DNA from: DASQPR01 sp963836775 | GTDB taxonomy: Bacteria > Actinomycetota > Actinomycetes > Mycobacteriales > Micromonosporaceae | Direction of reading: 5' to 3' | DNA length: 64,000 nt | Assembly: GCA_963836775.1 (NCBI GenBank) | Contig: CAWIKR010000003.1 | Span: 1,798,001 to 1,862,000 of the forward strand | Shown: piece after piece, positions 47,476-55,862 of the stretch | Numbering within the stretch: position 1 is the stretch's first letter | How the letters are laid out: each line of letters opens with the position of its first letter | Position numbers and translations under genes: made by a program | Notes under the pieces: generated by a model | What the model was told of the DNA's origin: nothing | The model's database searches: none | What the model saw: only the letters and a program-made list of their open reading frames with translations

Positions 47476-47715
47476 GCCCGCCAATTAGGGCACGGGCACC
47501 GAGATTCTGGATCACCGCCTATCTAGACGGGTCTCTCCTTAACCGCGGCCTCGTCCTCGTCGGGAAACCTCTAGTTCGGTCGGCACAACTGGCGTCATCC
47601 GCGACCGGCTGGCCGACCTTGAGTGCGGCCGTACCACTCTTCCAGGGGCTGATGGAGGATTACTGCATTCCCGGTTCTGTCGTGGTGATTCCCTAGCCTG
47701 GGAGGTTCAGGCCGT

Positions 47716-48068
47716 ATGGCTACATTCACGTTCATGGTTCTGTTCGATCCCGCCACCACGGACTGGCGTGCGGATCGAGCCGACCTGACGCGGGAGATCC
47801 GTCGAGCATGGCCAGACGCCGACATCGATCCGTTCATGGTGTGAGGTGGAGGTTCCGTGACGAGGAGGGTCCCGTCGAGTCGTCCCTCCACAGCGATGGC
47901 ACCGGCGTGTACGTCGACGGACAACTGGAGTCCGCGGCGCGTGTGGCCGCATGGTTCCGACACATGGTTCCGCCGTCCGTCGATCTGATCTTTTGCGATA
48001 TCGGGTATAACGTCGCCATCTCTGTCCCGGTGGGTGCGCAGCCATCCGACATTCTGTCGGCCTGGTGA
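47716..48068 (+). pseudogene. Frameshifted hypothetical gene
   Basis: MATFTFMVLFDPATTDWRAD through DADIDPFMV, then a TGA. The natural continuation VRWRFRDEEGPVESSLHSDG to AQPSDILSAW follows in another frame. One indel near 47843 restores a protein of about 117 residues. No family name known. The preceding 240 bp hold no gene. Confidence 0.65.
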
Positions 48069-48163
48069 GTCGGCTTGCCTTACCAACTGCACCCGGCGCG
48101 TTAGTCGAGGGCGCGGCATTCCCACCGGCGCCGACCCGATCGGCCCGGATATCTGATCCGGGA

Positions 48164-48366
48164 TTACTGGGCAGGCGGGCGGAGGTTCAAGACGAAGGCG
48201 GGCCCGGTGATGTCGACCTGGACCGTGCGGTCGGTGTGCAGCCCTCGCGTACGAGTCGATGAGCTTCTGGCAGCAACAATGGCGCCAGCGTCAGTGTGTT
48301 GCGGACATAGAAATAACGCCGGGCGAACCGGACACGCGTTCCTGGGTTGTACTTACTGACCGGCTC
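48164..48366 (-). pseudogene. Fragment of a frameshifted gene, minus strand
   Basis: KYNPGTRVRFARRYFYVRNT ... LLLPE, then in another frame LIDSYAR, then LHTDRTVQVDITGPAFVLNL ending at TAA 48166-48164. At least two indels; no start found. Looks like the remnant of a small alpha/beta protein of unknown family. The stretch from 48367 to 48577 holds nothing I can support. Confidence 0.45.
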
Positions 48367-48577
48367 GCTCTCCCGTCGAAATGTGACAACGGCGACGGCC
48401 GACGAACTCGACCGCGGACGGCCAACCTGCGCCGCCGACCGACTGTCGTGCTCCACGGCTGGACGGGCATACGGAACAGCGTTGTCGGTTTGATGCCCAG
48501 ATCATCCGGTGGATTGACATGGCGTGACGGCTTCATACGCTCTGACCTGTGCCCGGTGATCAGCAACTTCCGTCTAT

Positions 48578-49277
48578 ATGGGACCCGCAGGACTTCTTTT
48601 TCATCTCTGTCTCTGGGCGGGTGTGCCCGCGATCGCGATCGCCGTCGCCACCGCCGTACTCGCCGCGATCAACAGCATTAAGGCTTGGATCGAATTTGGT
48701 CGGGCTGCCAGGCAAGGAACCGTCCTAGCGGGGACGACCTTTCGGGAATGGACGACGGACCGGCAGCGTGCCGTTATGCGCCTGCTGCTGCAGTCGCTTG
48801 TCGCGGTTACCTTCTCGTACATGCTGGCTGTAGTTCTGAATACCGGCATCCGGCTCGTCATAGTGGATCCGAAAAACGTGTTCTCCCTACATCAGTTCAA
48901 GAACACGGTTGGCGTAGCGCCATGGCCGCGGGCGGCCGTCTGGACAGTGGTCGGCGGCATCGTCGCCATCGTCCTGCTCGCGCTCGCATACATGGCCAAC
49001 CTGCGCGGCGTTCAGCGTCTGGTTAAGACCGCGGGGGTTCTCGTCCTCATAGTCGTCTGGATCGTATTCCTGTGGCTCGGCGTCGCGGCCGTGTGCATGT
49101 GGCTGGGCGTGATTCTCGACGCCCTACCGCCCAAGGGCACCTCTGGTGAACCGGTTCCGATTCCATTGGCAGTAACGTCGACGATCACCGCGGTGCTGGC
49201 CGGGCGTGCTGATCCTTGTCGTTCCGAAGATCCCTACCACGAGCAAGGACGCGTTTGCGCCTCTCCCGGTGCGCTAA
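48578..49277 (+). pseudogene. Membrane protein gene with a 3' frameshift
   Basis: Four or five hydrophobic segments (FHLCLWAGVPAIAIAVATAV; LLLQSLVAVTFSYMLAVVL; AAVWTVVGGIVAIVLLALAYM; AGVLVLIVVWIVFLWLGVAA; a final one). The frame is lost near 49205. A second frame continues the last segment as VLILVVPKIPTTSKDAFAPL and stops at 49277. About 232 residues when joined. No family recognised. Confidence 0.6.
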
Positions 49278-49502
49278 CCGCGGAACCTCGGGGCAACAGA
49301 GGTTGTGGTGCACCCGCGGTGATGATCGCCCATTTGGCTGCAGAAAGTCGGTCAACCACGCTGGGACCCCGGCCGGCATCGAGGCAGTGGGTGGAAGCTC
49401 GAGCACGTGGGCTACGTCTTCATCGTCACCGGCGAGTCCAGCCATGAGCGATTCTTCAGCAATTGCTAGAAGATCGTCAGCGGTCAGACTGTCGGAATCC
49501 AT
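49185..49502 (-). CDS. Small acidic protein downstream of the HEPN gene (candidate partner)
   Basis: About 105 residues from ATG 49502: MDSDSLTADDLLAIAEESLM, then GDDEDVAHVLELPPT and PAGVPAWLTDFLQPN, then a basic C-terminus. It starts only 17 bases after the stop of the CBS-HEPN gene on the same strand, so the two are probably co-transcribed. No known family and no clear ribosome site. It overlaps the convergent membrane gene's frameshifted end, so its own 3' end is uncertain. An antitoxin or sensor role is speculative. Confidence 0.5.
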   Translation of the reverse strand: MDSDSLTADDLLAIAEESLMAGLAGDDEDVAHVLELPPTASMPAGVPAWLTDFLQPNGRSSPRVHHNLCCPEVPRLAHRERRKRVLARGRDLRNDKDQHARPAPR

Positions 49503-49519
49503 CTGTTCTGCAACACCCG

Positions 49520-51094
49520 CTAAACCAACGGATCTACCACCTTCAGCATCGCAATGAAACCGTCGATCGCACTCCATTGCGACTGCGGAACCTCGTCCCG
49601 CGAGAAGTGCATGACGCTGTTGCGGATCTTCCGCACCTCGTCGAGAAGAGCGATGAAGTCATCGTGGTGGAGCGGCCAGCCGAGTCTGCGGTAGTTCGTT
49701 TCATCCTTCAATAGCTGCATGTGTTCGCCGAGCGTGAGGTCCTCGACGGCAGTTATGCGCTTTGGCGTTCTGGACACCGCCCGAAGATCATCGATCGAGA
49801 AAGTGCTGCCGTAGGCGCGTCGAAGCCGGTACTCCGCTTCTTCCAATTGACTGAACAGACGAGTGGACTCGTGAAACCTTGCGGCCATGTCTGCGGCCGT
49901 GACAATCCCCTCCACTGTCTTCCGATCCTTCGAGCGGACGAAGATGAAGCCGCGCTGGTATATGTCGGCTGCCCTGCGAAGAAGGTCGTCGTCATGTTCG
50001 GCAACCAGGGGAGGCGCATGCATCGCGTCGTCGACACACGAGATCTCCCGTCGAGACATTGACGCTTGCGCAATTGTGTCCCAGCTTACGTGGCCCTGGA
50101 GTGTTCCATCATGCGCAATGACGGCGAGTTGCGAGTAGTTGTAGCGCAACATGTTGGTTGTCGCCCGGCTGATTTCGTCGTCTGGCCTCACGAACGCCAG
50201 GACGTGATCCGCTTGAACCAGATCCGCGACGCGTAGCGTCAGTGGCCGCGCTGGTGGCGATGCGACGGCGAAGTCGTCGGTCTCGTCATCGGCGCTGTCT
50301 CCATCGCTCGCGGCAGCCTCGGGCTCGGCCGGATCCGCATCGACCCGTTCGGCGGCGTCAACAAGCTGGACGTTCTCTCCAAGCCAGCCATCCGCGAAGT
50401 TCGGGACGGTCCTCAGTCCCTTTTCGGCGAGGTCACTTTCGATGGTGGCCACCACGGGCGCGGTCCTTCGTGCGGCTCCCCACTCTGCAAGGAACTCCCG
50501 GATCGTCATCGAGATGGGCGTGCTGTTTCCGACTTCGGCGGCACGTTCGAGCATCTCATCAGGTGTGACGAGGTCGCTGGTGACAATCTCGTCCTCAGCG
50601 GGACCCGGGTCCGAACTGCCGTCGGCGAGCGCGCTCACGCGCCGTGCGGCGCCATTTCGCTTAAGTTGAAAGATGGTGAGAAGTGAGCCCATTGTGTAGA
50701 GCAGGTCCTGCTCAACGATCGTCCGCGAGACCTTCGGTTGAATCCAGTCGACTGGTCGGACGTGTCTGCGGTCTTCCGTGGCGTCGGTTCGGTAGCGGTA
50801 GGGGCCCGTTACCCGGCCAATGGCGATGGTGTTCGGCGTATCGTGAAGCGGCATGACAACCAGGTCGCCGACCTGGATCGTTTCCAAAAGCCGCCACAGT
50901 TGGCCAACCGTCGCCACTACGCGGGCAGGCCGGTCGTGATACGTCGCGCGAACGAGGAGCCGGAGTTGCGCCTTGGTCCGGACAGCGGTCAGATCGCCAA
51001 TTTCGGGCCAGCCGGCGATCGCGAGCCCTTCGGTGAGCGCCGCTTGCTCCCGCTCACCCTCGCTGCCGGCACGAATTACCCAAGCGGACGGCAT
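49520..51094 (-). CDS. Mrr-N-like + CBS pair + Swt1-type HEPN protein (candidate defence effector)
   Basis: 524 residues, intact. Residues 1-150 (AWVIRAGSEGEREQAALTEG, GQLWRLLETIQVGDLVVMPL, HVRPVDWIQPKVSRTIVEQD) match the N-terminal domain found in front of Mrr-type restriction nucleases, probably a DNA or modified-base sensing module. Residues 170-245 form a helical middle, followed by an acidic linker. A CBS pair occupies 285-405. The C-terminus (410-520) resembles the Swt1-like HEPN domain, with R491-N-x3-H496 in EVRKIRNSVMHF, the ribonuclease motif of HEPN toxins. ATG 51094 has an AAGGAG site. I propose a ligand-gated abortive-infection RNase. Confidence 0.82.
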   Translation of the reverse strand: MPSAWVIRAGSEGEREQAALTEGLAIAGWPEIGDLTAVRTKAQLRLLVRATYHDRPARVVATVGQLWRLLETIQVGDLVVMPLHDTPNTIAIGRVTGPYRYRTDATEDRRHVRPVDWIQPKVSRTIVEQDLLYTMGSLLTIFQLKRNGAARRVSALADGSSDPGPAEDEIVTSDLVTPDEMLERAAEVGNSTPISMTIREFLAEWGAARRTAPVVATIESDLAEKGLRTVPNFADGWLGENVQLVDAAERVDADPAEPEAAASDGDSADDETDDFAVASPPARPLTLRVADLVQADHVLAFVRPDDEISRATTNMLRYNYSQLAVIAHDGTLQGHVSWDTIAQASMSRREISCVDDAMHAPPLVAEHDDDLLRRAADIYQRGFIFVRSKDRKTVEGIVTAADMAARFHESTRLFSQLEEAEYRLRRAYGSTFSIDDLRAVSRTPKRITAVEDLTLGEHMQLLKDETNYRRLGWPLHHDDFIALLDEVRKIRNSVMHFSRDEVPQSQWSAIDGFIAMLKVVDPLV

Positions 51095-51120
51095 GCTGCT
51101 CCTTGACCGTTGTTGGCATC

Positions 51121-51167
51121 AGGTCAAATGCCTGACCTCGTTGGTTAAATCCGTTCGGCTGTTAACC
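51121..51167 (-). promoter_or_regulatory. Two inverted repeats upstream of the HEPN gene
   Basis: AGGTCA-N6-TGACCT at 51121-51138 and GGTTAA-N13-TTAACC at 51143-51167, both perfect, in the 204 bp between the HEPN gene start and the repeat array. Likely promoter/operator region controlling the leftward gene. Confidence 0.5.
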
Positions 51168-51298
51168 TTCGTTGAGATTGTGCCTTAAAGAACCCACGGT
51201 TGGTCAGAGCCAGTTGCCCGAGCGGGTCACGGGAACGCTCAGGGCGGTCACTAAGCTTGATGCTGGAACTGGAACCGTTACATGTGGGGGTGAACTTT

Positions 51299-52165
51299 GC
51301 ACGTTCGCTCGCCTGGTGGCTCGCTCGCGGTGCCTCACGAAATGTCTAGCCGGCGGTGTTGTGGGGGTGGGAGTGGCCAACCAGTGACCAGTACCAGTAC
51401 TGGTTACTGGTGGAGCGCACCGTTCGCTCGCCTGGCGGCTCGCTCGCGGTGCCTCACGAGGTGTCTGGCCGGCGGTGTAGTGGGAGTGGGGGTACCAACC
51501 AGTTCCCGCTACTGGCATTACTCTGGTGGGGCGCACCGCTCCTCGCCTGGCGGCTCGCTCGCGGTGCCTCACGAGGTGTCTAGCCGGCGGTGTAGTGGGA
51601 GTGGGGGTACCAACCGGTTCCCGCTACTGGTTACTGGTACTGGTTACTGGTGGGGCGCACCGCTCCTCGCCTGGCGGCTCGTTCGCGGTGCCTCACGAGG
51701 TGTCTAGCCGGCGGTGTAGTGGGAGTGGGGGTACCAACCAGTTCCGGTTACTGGTTACTGGTACTGGTTACTGGTGGGGCGCACCGCTCCTCGCCTGGCG
51801 GCTCGTTCGCGGTGCCTCACGAGGTGTCTGGCCGGCGGTGTAGTGGGAGTGGGGGTACCGACCAGTTCCGGTTACTGGTTACTGGTTACTGGTTACTGGT
51901 TACTGGTGGGGCGCACCGCTCCTCGCCTGGCGGCTCGCTCGCGGTGCCTCACGAGGTGTCTAGCCGGCGGTGTAGTGGGAGTGGGGGTACCGACCAGTTC
52001 CCGCTTCTGGTTACTGGTGGGGTGCACCGTTGTCGCCTGGCGGCTCGCTCGCGGTGCCTCACGAGGTGTCTAGCCGGCGGTGTAGTGGGAGTGGGGGTAC
52101 GACCAGTTCCCGCTTCTGGTTACTGGTGGCACCGCTCCTCGCCTGGCGGCTCGCTCGCGGTGCCC
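51299..52165. repeat. Tandem repeat array, about 7.4 units of 106-132 bp
   Basis: Units begin (GCAC) at 51299, 51417, 51533, 51657, 51781, 51913, 52024 and 52130 (partial). Each has a hairpin GCACCGC ... GCGGTGC with 21-base loop, an invariant middle (CCTCACGAGGTGTC, GCCGGCGGTGTAGTGGGAG) and a variable tail built from GGTTACT heptamers (up to about five). Unit length varies mainly by heptamer number. The first unit is the most diverged. Apparent ORFs across it repeat the same peptide and are not genes. Confidence 0.95.
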
Positions 52166-52235
52166 CGGGGGTATCGAAGCCTCAGTAATAAATACACGGC
52201 GACGGCACCGTTATGCGAAAAGGGTGTGACGGAGC

Positions 52236-52475
52236 TCACCGTCGCCGGACCGCGTACCACCACAGCAGGAGGCGGAACTGCTCGTTGGTGAACTTCCAGC
52301 GACCGCCGTCGGGGTCGTTGAGGTACTTCGTGCACCAGGCGGCGATCTCCCAGCCCAGCGTCTTGAGTCCGAAGTCCTCGGGGGTCAGGTAGTTGCCCAG
52401 CGGGCCTCGGGTCCAGCTCGGACCGATGTACGTGTGCTCCAGGGCGTCCAGATCAAGGGCCACCGCTGTCGTCAC
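52236..52475 (-). pseudogene. Terminase large subunit, N-terminal fragment
   Basis: 79 residues: ALDLDALEHTYIGPSWTRGP, TLGWEIAAWCTKYLNDPDGG and WKFTNEQFRLLLWWYAV. This is the start of an actinophage terminase large subunit, before the Walker A region. It ends abruptly about 70 bp from the repeat array; the remaining roughly 400 residues are absent from the window. It follows the small subunit in the usual phage order. Confidence 0.75.
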
Positions 52476-52501
52476 GGCGGCCTCCCGGGTCGCTCACGCG
52501 G

Positions 52502-52944
52502 TCAGACGGCGCGCAGCCCCTTGCGGTAGTCGTCCATCTGGGACACCACGGCGTCGTCCTCGCTGTTGTCTTCGTCCTGCAGCTCGATCCGCACCCGCCG
52601 TCGGTCGCCCTCGGTCAGGAGGAGCACCGTCATCGCCTGGTTCAGCGCGGCGAACATCATGGCGGAGTGCGCGCGACGGCCTGTCGGCGCTCTTGTAGGC
52701 GCTCAGCTCGTCGCAGACGTGGTACAGGAACGCGTAATCGCTGCTCTCGTAGAAATCGGCCTGGCCGGAGGTCCAAAGCGGCGTCCCAGAGCATCCGGGC
52801 GACCCGGTGCCACTCGGGATCGGGCTCCGGAATGGTCGCCGGCCGGCTCTGGCCGCGCGAAATCGGCGCCCGGTCGCCGCGGTCGGAGTCACGGTCGCGC
52901 GAAAGGTCTTCGGAACGGTTGGGAACAGGCCCTCGTTGGCCCAT
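52502..52944 (-). pseudogene. Terminase small subunit, frameshifted
   Basis: MGQRGPVPNRSEDLSRDRDS through EWHRVARMLWDAAL, then a frame change to SGQADFYESSDYAFLYHVCD to ELSAYK, then another to MMFAALNQAMTVLLLTEGDR through DDYRKGLRAV. Two indels break a gene of about 147 residues whose start (MGxRGPVPxRS) is the hallmark of phage small terminases. Confidence 0.78.
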
Positions 52945-53264
52945 ATCGGCCTCCAAGGGCTCGTCTTGTCAGGGATGATCCGATCTATGGCAGATAGGTA
53001 CCAGTGGGACAACGGCGTGCTGTTGGTCCCGGCCACGGGCTGGCCGGGGCAGTGCACGTGGAACGGGCCGACAGGCGATGGAGGACGGCTGCGCTTACCG
53101 ACGTGGCCGTCGACTGGACAAGCTCGGTGACGCGGGACTGGGAGATCGTCGGGCGTCAGCGACGGCACCGAAGGAACCCGCTACGTCATTCCGAGCGCCT
53201 CACTGACCGCAAGGTCGGCCAGACCGAGCCGTCGGCACGATAGAACACGCGTACGATTGAGGAT
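52945..53264. other. Region with one doubtful short frame
   Basis: 320 bp. A plus-strand frame from 52987 (MADRYQWDNGVLLVPATGWP) runs 47 residues and looks partly protein-like. It may be a gene remnant, but nothing supports it further. It otherwise holds the upstream region of the small terminase. Confidence 0.35.
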
Positions 53265-53477
53265 GTGGACCAGTACGGCGAGTGGCTACCCAACGGCAAG
53301 GGCCAGTGGGTGCTGCAACTGCCGGCGCAGTGCCGAAACGGCCACGTACTCGGGCCACGAGTCCTGCACATAGGCTGGGAAGGGTGCCTCTGCCGTCCAG
53401 GCAAGGGCGGCCATCACATCGTCAGATGTATGACCTGCGGCGACGTGCAGCTCGCACCCACGTGCCTCGAATCGTGA
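53265..53477 (+). CDS. Small zinc-ribbon-like protein
   Basis: 70 residues from GTG 53265. LPAQCRNGHVLGPRVLHIGW, then CLC, and GHHIVRCMTCGDVQLAPTCL provide CxxGH and CxxC pairs, as in short actinobacterial proteins with the CRNGHxLGPGR pattern. GAGGA lies directly upstream. Function unknown. Confidence 0.68.
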   Translation: MDQYGEWLPNGKGQWVLQLPAQCRNGHVLGPRVLHIGWEGCLCRPGKGGHHIVRCMTCGDVQLAPTCLES

Positions 53478-54344
53478 AGCAAGCGCATTGCCAGGTAGCC
53501 GTATCTCTCGGCTCCGTCGCGCGTTCCCGACCGGTGTCGCTGGCACGATGCCAGAGTGTCTCGGCCGCGCCGCAGCGCTTGTGATCGTTGGACTCATGTA
53601 TCGGCGCGCTACCCGCTGGAAGCGCTACGAGCGCCGGCATCGCAGGGTACTCGGCACTGTTGATGCGCGGCGGGTAGGGAATTTGTGGGCGTCAGAGCCT
53701 TCATGGTCCACGATGTTGTCGGGCTGCCAGCAGATAGACCAACTCGCGGTGCGCTAGCCTCGACCACCGAGGGCGCATGAATGGCCGTGAACTCCTGCGG
53801 GCAAGTTGAGCTTTCGTCTCACGAGATACGCGCAAGGTCTGAGCGCGCAGGCACTGCACATGCGTTCGAGCGCCGTTTGGTTATCCCGCATAGATCAGGC
53901 GCGCTCAGCCAACCACCCCGAGGCATCCTCGCGCCGCCAGCGAGCGTCTCGTGCATCTTCGACCAACCGCACCGAAGACCGTTCCTGCCAATGCGCTGAC
54001 TGCGCCGAAGCCAGCTGCTGCGAGTAGTGAACCATCCACGATCACTGATTGTCGTGATCGCGAACGTGCGTGCAAATCGCTGATCCGCCACGAATCGAAC
54101 GCGACTCAGCCGGTTTTGGAGACCAGCCGCCTCCCAGAGGCAGACCTTTGAGCGCCGGCCATTGCATCCGGCGTGGTCGACTGCTCCAGCTTGGGTCCCC
54201 GCCGTCGACAGCCGGGGCGGCCCCCTGGCCCGCGTTTAACGCCTGCATCCAGGTTTAGGCGTGCTTAGCTCGGTGCCCGAAATTAAGATATTACGAGCGT
54301 TTCGTGATGTTATGTTGGCTTGGCCTCTCACAAGGGAGTTGACA
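53478..54344. other. 867 bp without a supported gene
   Basis: Short frames exist on both strands (for example 53488-53757 plus), but none has coding-like composition, ribosome site or recognisable motif. Probably decayed sequence. Confidence 0.45.
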
Positions 54345-54606
54345 ATGGCGAGCTTATCTGATCACGCACGAGGTAGACGACGTCGACGCGTGGAAGGCTT
54401 CGCCCAAGCGGGAGGAGACCTTCGGGCCGATGGGCATTACGATGCGCACGTTCGCCGACCCTGCCGGCTCCAACCGCGTCGGGCTGATCGCCGAGATCCC
54501 CGACATGAAGGCTTTTCAGGCGTGGATTCAGACCGACAAGGCGGCTGCGGTGATGAAGCACGACGGCGTTCGCCCCGAGACACTTCTGGTGCTCGGCGAA
54601 GCCTAA
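54345..54606 (+). pseudogene. Frameshifted small alpha/beta protein gene
   Basis: ATG 54345 behind AAGGGAG gives MAS, then one extra T throws the frame. The correct continuation is YLITHEVDDVDAWKASPKRE, then FGPMGITMRTFADPAGSNRV, LIAEIPDMKAFQAWIQTDKA and HDGVRPETLLVLGEA. The joined 86-residue protein looks like a single-domain ferredoxin-fold/ABM-like protein. Intact except for one indel. Confidence 0.65.
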
Positions 54607-54614
54607 TCTGAGGA

Positions 54615-54870
54615 TCAGACCCACCCGCCGGTGACGAAGTGCGTCGACAGCCAGGCCATGAAGGCGATCAGGATGAAGCGGCGCGCCTGCGTCCAGCCGG
54701 ACCGGTCGCGGGTCGGAGCCGGGTCACCGGGGGCTTCGCCGTTGTGTGCCGAACCACGCCCAGACATGCTCGCTCAGGGTGTCGCCACCCTTGCTGTTGA
54801 ACAGCGCCATGCCCTCGACCACACCGAAGTAGGCGAGCCAGACCAGCCAGGCGATCGTGTAGCCGCTCAT
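54615..54870 (-). pseudogene. Phage small membrane protein, frameshifted
   Basis: MSGYTIAWLVWLAYFGVVEG then GGDTLSEHVWAWFGT, and in another frame GEAPGDPAPTRDRSGWTQAR and FILIAFMAWLSTHFVTGGWV. Two TM segments. This is the common actinophage protein found near the packaging genes. One indel near 54740. Confidence 0.68.
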
Positions 54871-55006
54871 GCGCAGCAGTCGCATTGGATCTCGATGCTT
54901 AGGGGGCGCTCAACCGTGGAGAGGGACACGGGAGCGCCCCAACCGGGGAGCATGCTCTACCCGGAACCAGCAGGCGCGCGGTAGCGAGACGGGCCTGCTG
55001 ATCGGT

Positions 55007-55276
55007 CTAACCGGAACCGGAACTACTACCGGAACCGGGGGCAACAGGGTTAAGCCGGGTGATCCGAGTGATCTGGGACGGCCGGAAGGAGCGCCACATC
55101 ACGACCTTGTGCGGGCCGCCGATGGCGTTGATCCAGCACGAGTCGGGAGTCTCGACGTAGGACAGGAACCGGAAGCGTCCACCGCGCTCCCCGGCTACGG
55201 CGAACTCAGTTCCCTGCACCATCGTCTTGCCGTTGTGCTCGTAGGTGTCGTTCGTCGTCCAGGTGTCGCTCGGCAT
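55007..55276 (-). CDS. Phage-type hypothetical protein
   Basis: 89 residues: DTWTTNDTYEHNGKTMVQGT, EFAVAGERGGRFRFLSYVET and GGPHKVVMWRSFRPSQITRI. Small beta-barrel-like fold by pattern, with a Ser/Gly tail. Frequently seen next to HNH genes in actinophages; function unknown. ATG at 55276, nine bases after the HNH gene's stop. Confidence 0.75.
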   Translation of the reverse strand: MPSDTWTTNDTYEHNGKTMVQGTEFAVAGERGGRFRFLSYVETPDSCWINAIGGPHKVVMWRSFRPSQITRITRLNPVAPGSGSSSGSG

Positions 55277-55285
55277 CGCAGCTCC

Positions 55286-55522
55286 TCAAGCTCGGTAGTT
55301 GCCGTCGCACTGGCGGTGGCAGGGCCGGCAGAGGGGCAGGTAGTCCTCGGGATTGCCGCTGAACGGGCGACCGCCCTCGTCGTACTGCAGGTGCCCTTCG
55401 GCACGGTTGACATCCAGCGCCCACTCGTCGGCGACTCGGTCGCAACGAGGGGCTGAGCAGAACTTGTCGTTGGCCGGTCCGCGCTTCTGGCGGAGCAACC
55501 GGTGCACCTGCTTGTACGTCAA
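55286..55522 (-). CDS. HNH-type endonuclease-like protein
   Basis: 78 residues. The Cys pair FCSAPRCD and NPEDYLPLCRPCHRQCDGNY form an HNH/zinc-ribbon motif, with the catalytic His expected in the middle (NRAEGHLQYDE). Phage HNH proteins beside terminase genes help packaging. Start at 55522. Confidence 0.82.
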   Translation of the reverse strand: MTYKQVHRLLRQKRGPANDKFCSAPRCDRVADEWALDVNRAEGHLQYDEGGRPFSGNPEDYLPLCRPCHRQCDGNYRA

Positions 55523-55545
55523 TCCAACTCACCTCGATAACCGGT

Positions 55546-55601
55546 GGGGACCCACCACTCGCTCGCCTCTCGGCTCGCTAGCGGTCCCCCCGAGGTACCT
55601 C
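55546..55601. repeat. Single diverged copy of the array hairpin
   Basis: GGGGACC (55546-55552) pairs with GGTCCCC (55583-55589) around a loop containing CTCGCCTCTCGGCTCGCT, closely related to CTCGCCTGGCGGCTCGCT of the 51-52 kb array. It is followed by GAGGTACCTC and AGGCGTGAGTAA, similar to the end of the array. The stem bases differ but remain complementary. Confidence 0.7.
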
Positions 55602-55654
55602 GAAGGCGTGAGTAAGACGAGTGTTGGGTGTAAGCCAACGTTCGGCGTACTACC

Positions 55655-55786
55655 GGTACTGAGTACCAGTGTGCTACCTGTTATAGCTTTAACCCCGATC
55701 ACGTGTAAGTGGAAGTAACAAGTAGTTACCCGTGGATCGGGGGTAAACATGGATATGGAGTAGACATGTACGGCAGTACTCAGTAC
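55655..55786. promoter_or_regulatory. Pair of GTACTSAGTAC operators
   Basis: GGTACTGAGTACC at 55655-55667 and GTACTCAGTAC at 55776-55786 are the same site in opposite orientation (each is nearly self-complementary). The first overlaps the probable start of the leftward HNH transcript. GTAAC-N5-GTTAC lies between them. Likely repressor sites for the packaging operon. Confidence 0.55.
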
Positions 55787-55862
55787 GTCTGTTCCCTTTT
55801 CATCTATAAGCGCGGCGGACAGACTCCGAAGCAACAAGGGGCTGTGACCGAAGTCACTCAGA

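Larger units (their letters stand above)
55523..55862. other. Regulatory intergenic region
   Basis: 340 bp, lower in GC than its surroundings, without a gene. It holds a hairpin related to the repeat array (55546-55601) and two GTACT(S)AGTAC palindromes (55656-55666, 55776-55786), and a TATAAC box for the leftward HNH gene near 55676-55684 on the minus strand. Confidence 0.6.

Noticed and set aside
51299..52165. CRISPR array
   Set aside because: Units are over 100 bp, the variable part is a heptamer microsatellite instead of unique spacers, and no cas genes are present.
51526..52291. Long plus-strand frames across the tandem array (repeating AARSRCLTRCLAGGVVGVGV)
   Set aside because: They arise because several units differ by multiples of three; no start signals and no protein-like composition.
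53488..53757. 89-residue plus-strand frame
   Set aside because: No ribosome site, mixed composition, no similarity recognised; left as unassigned sequence.
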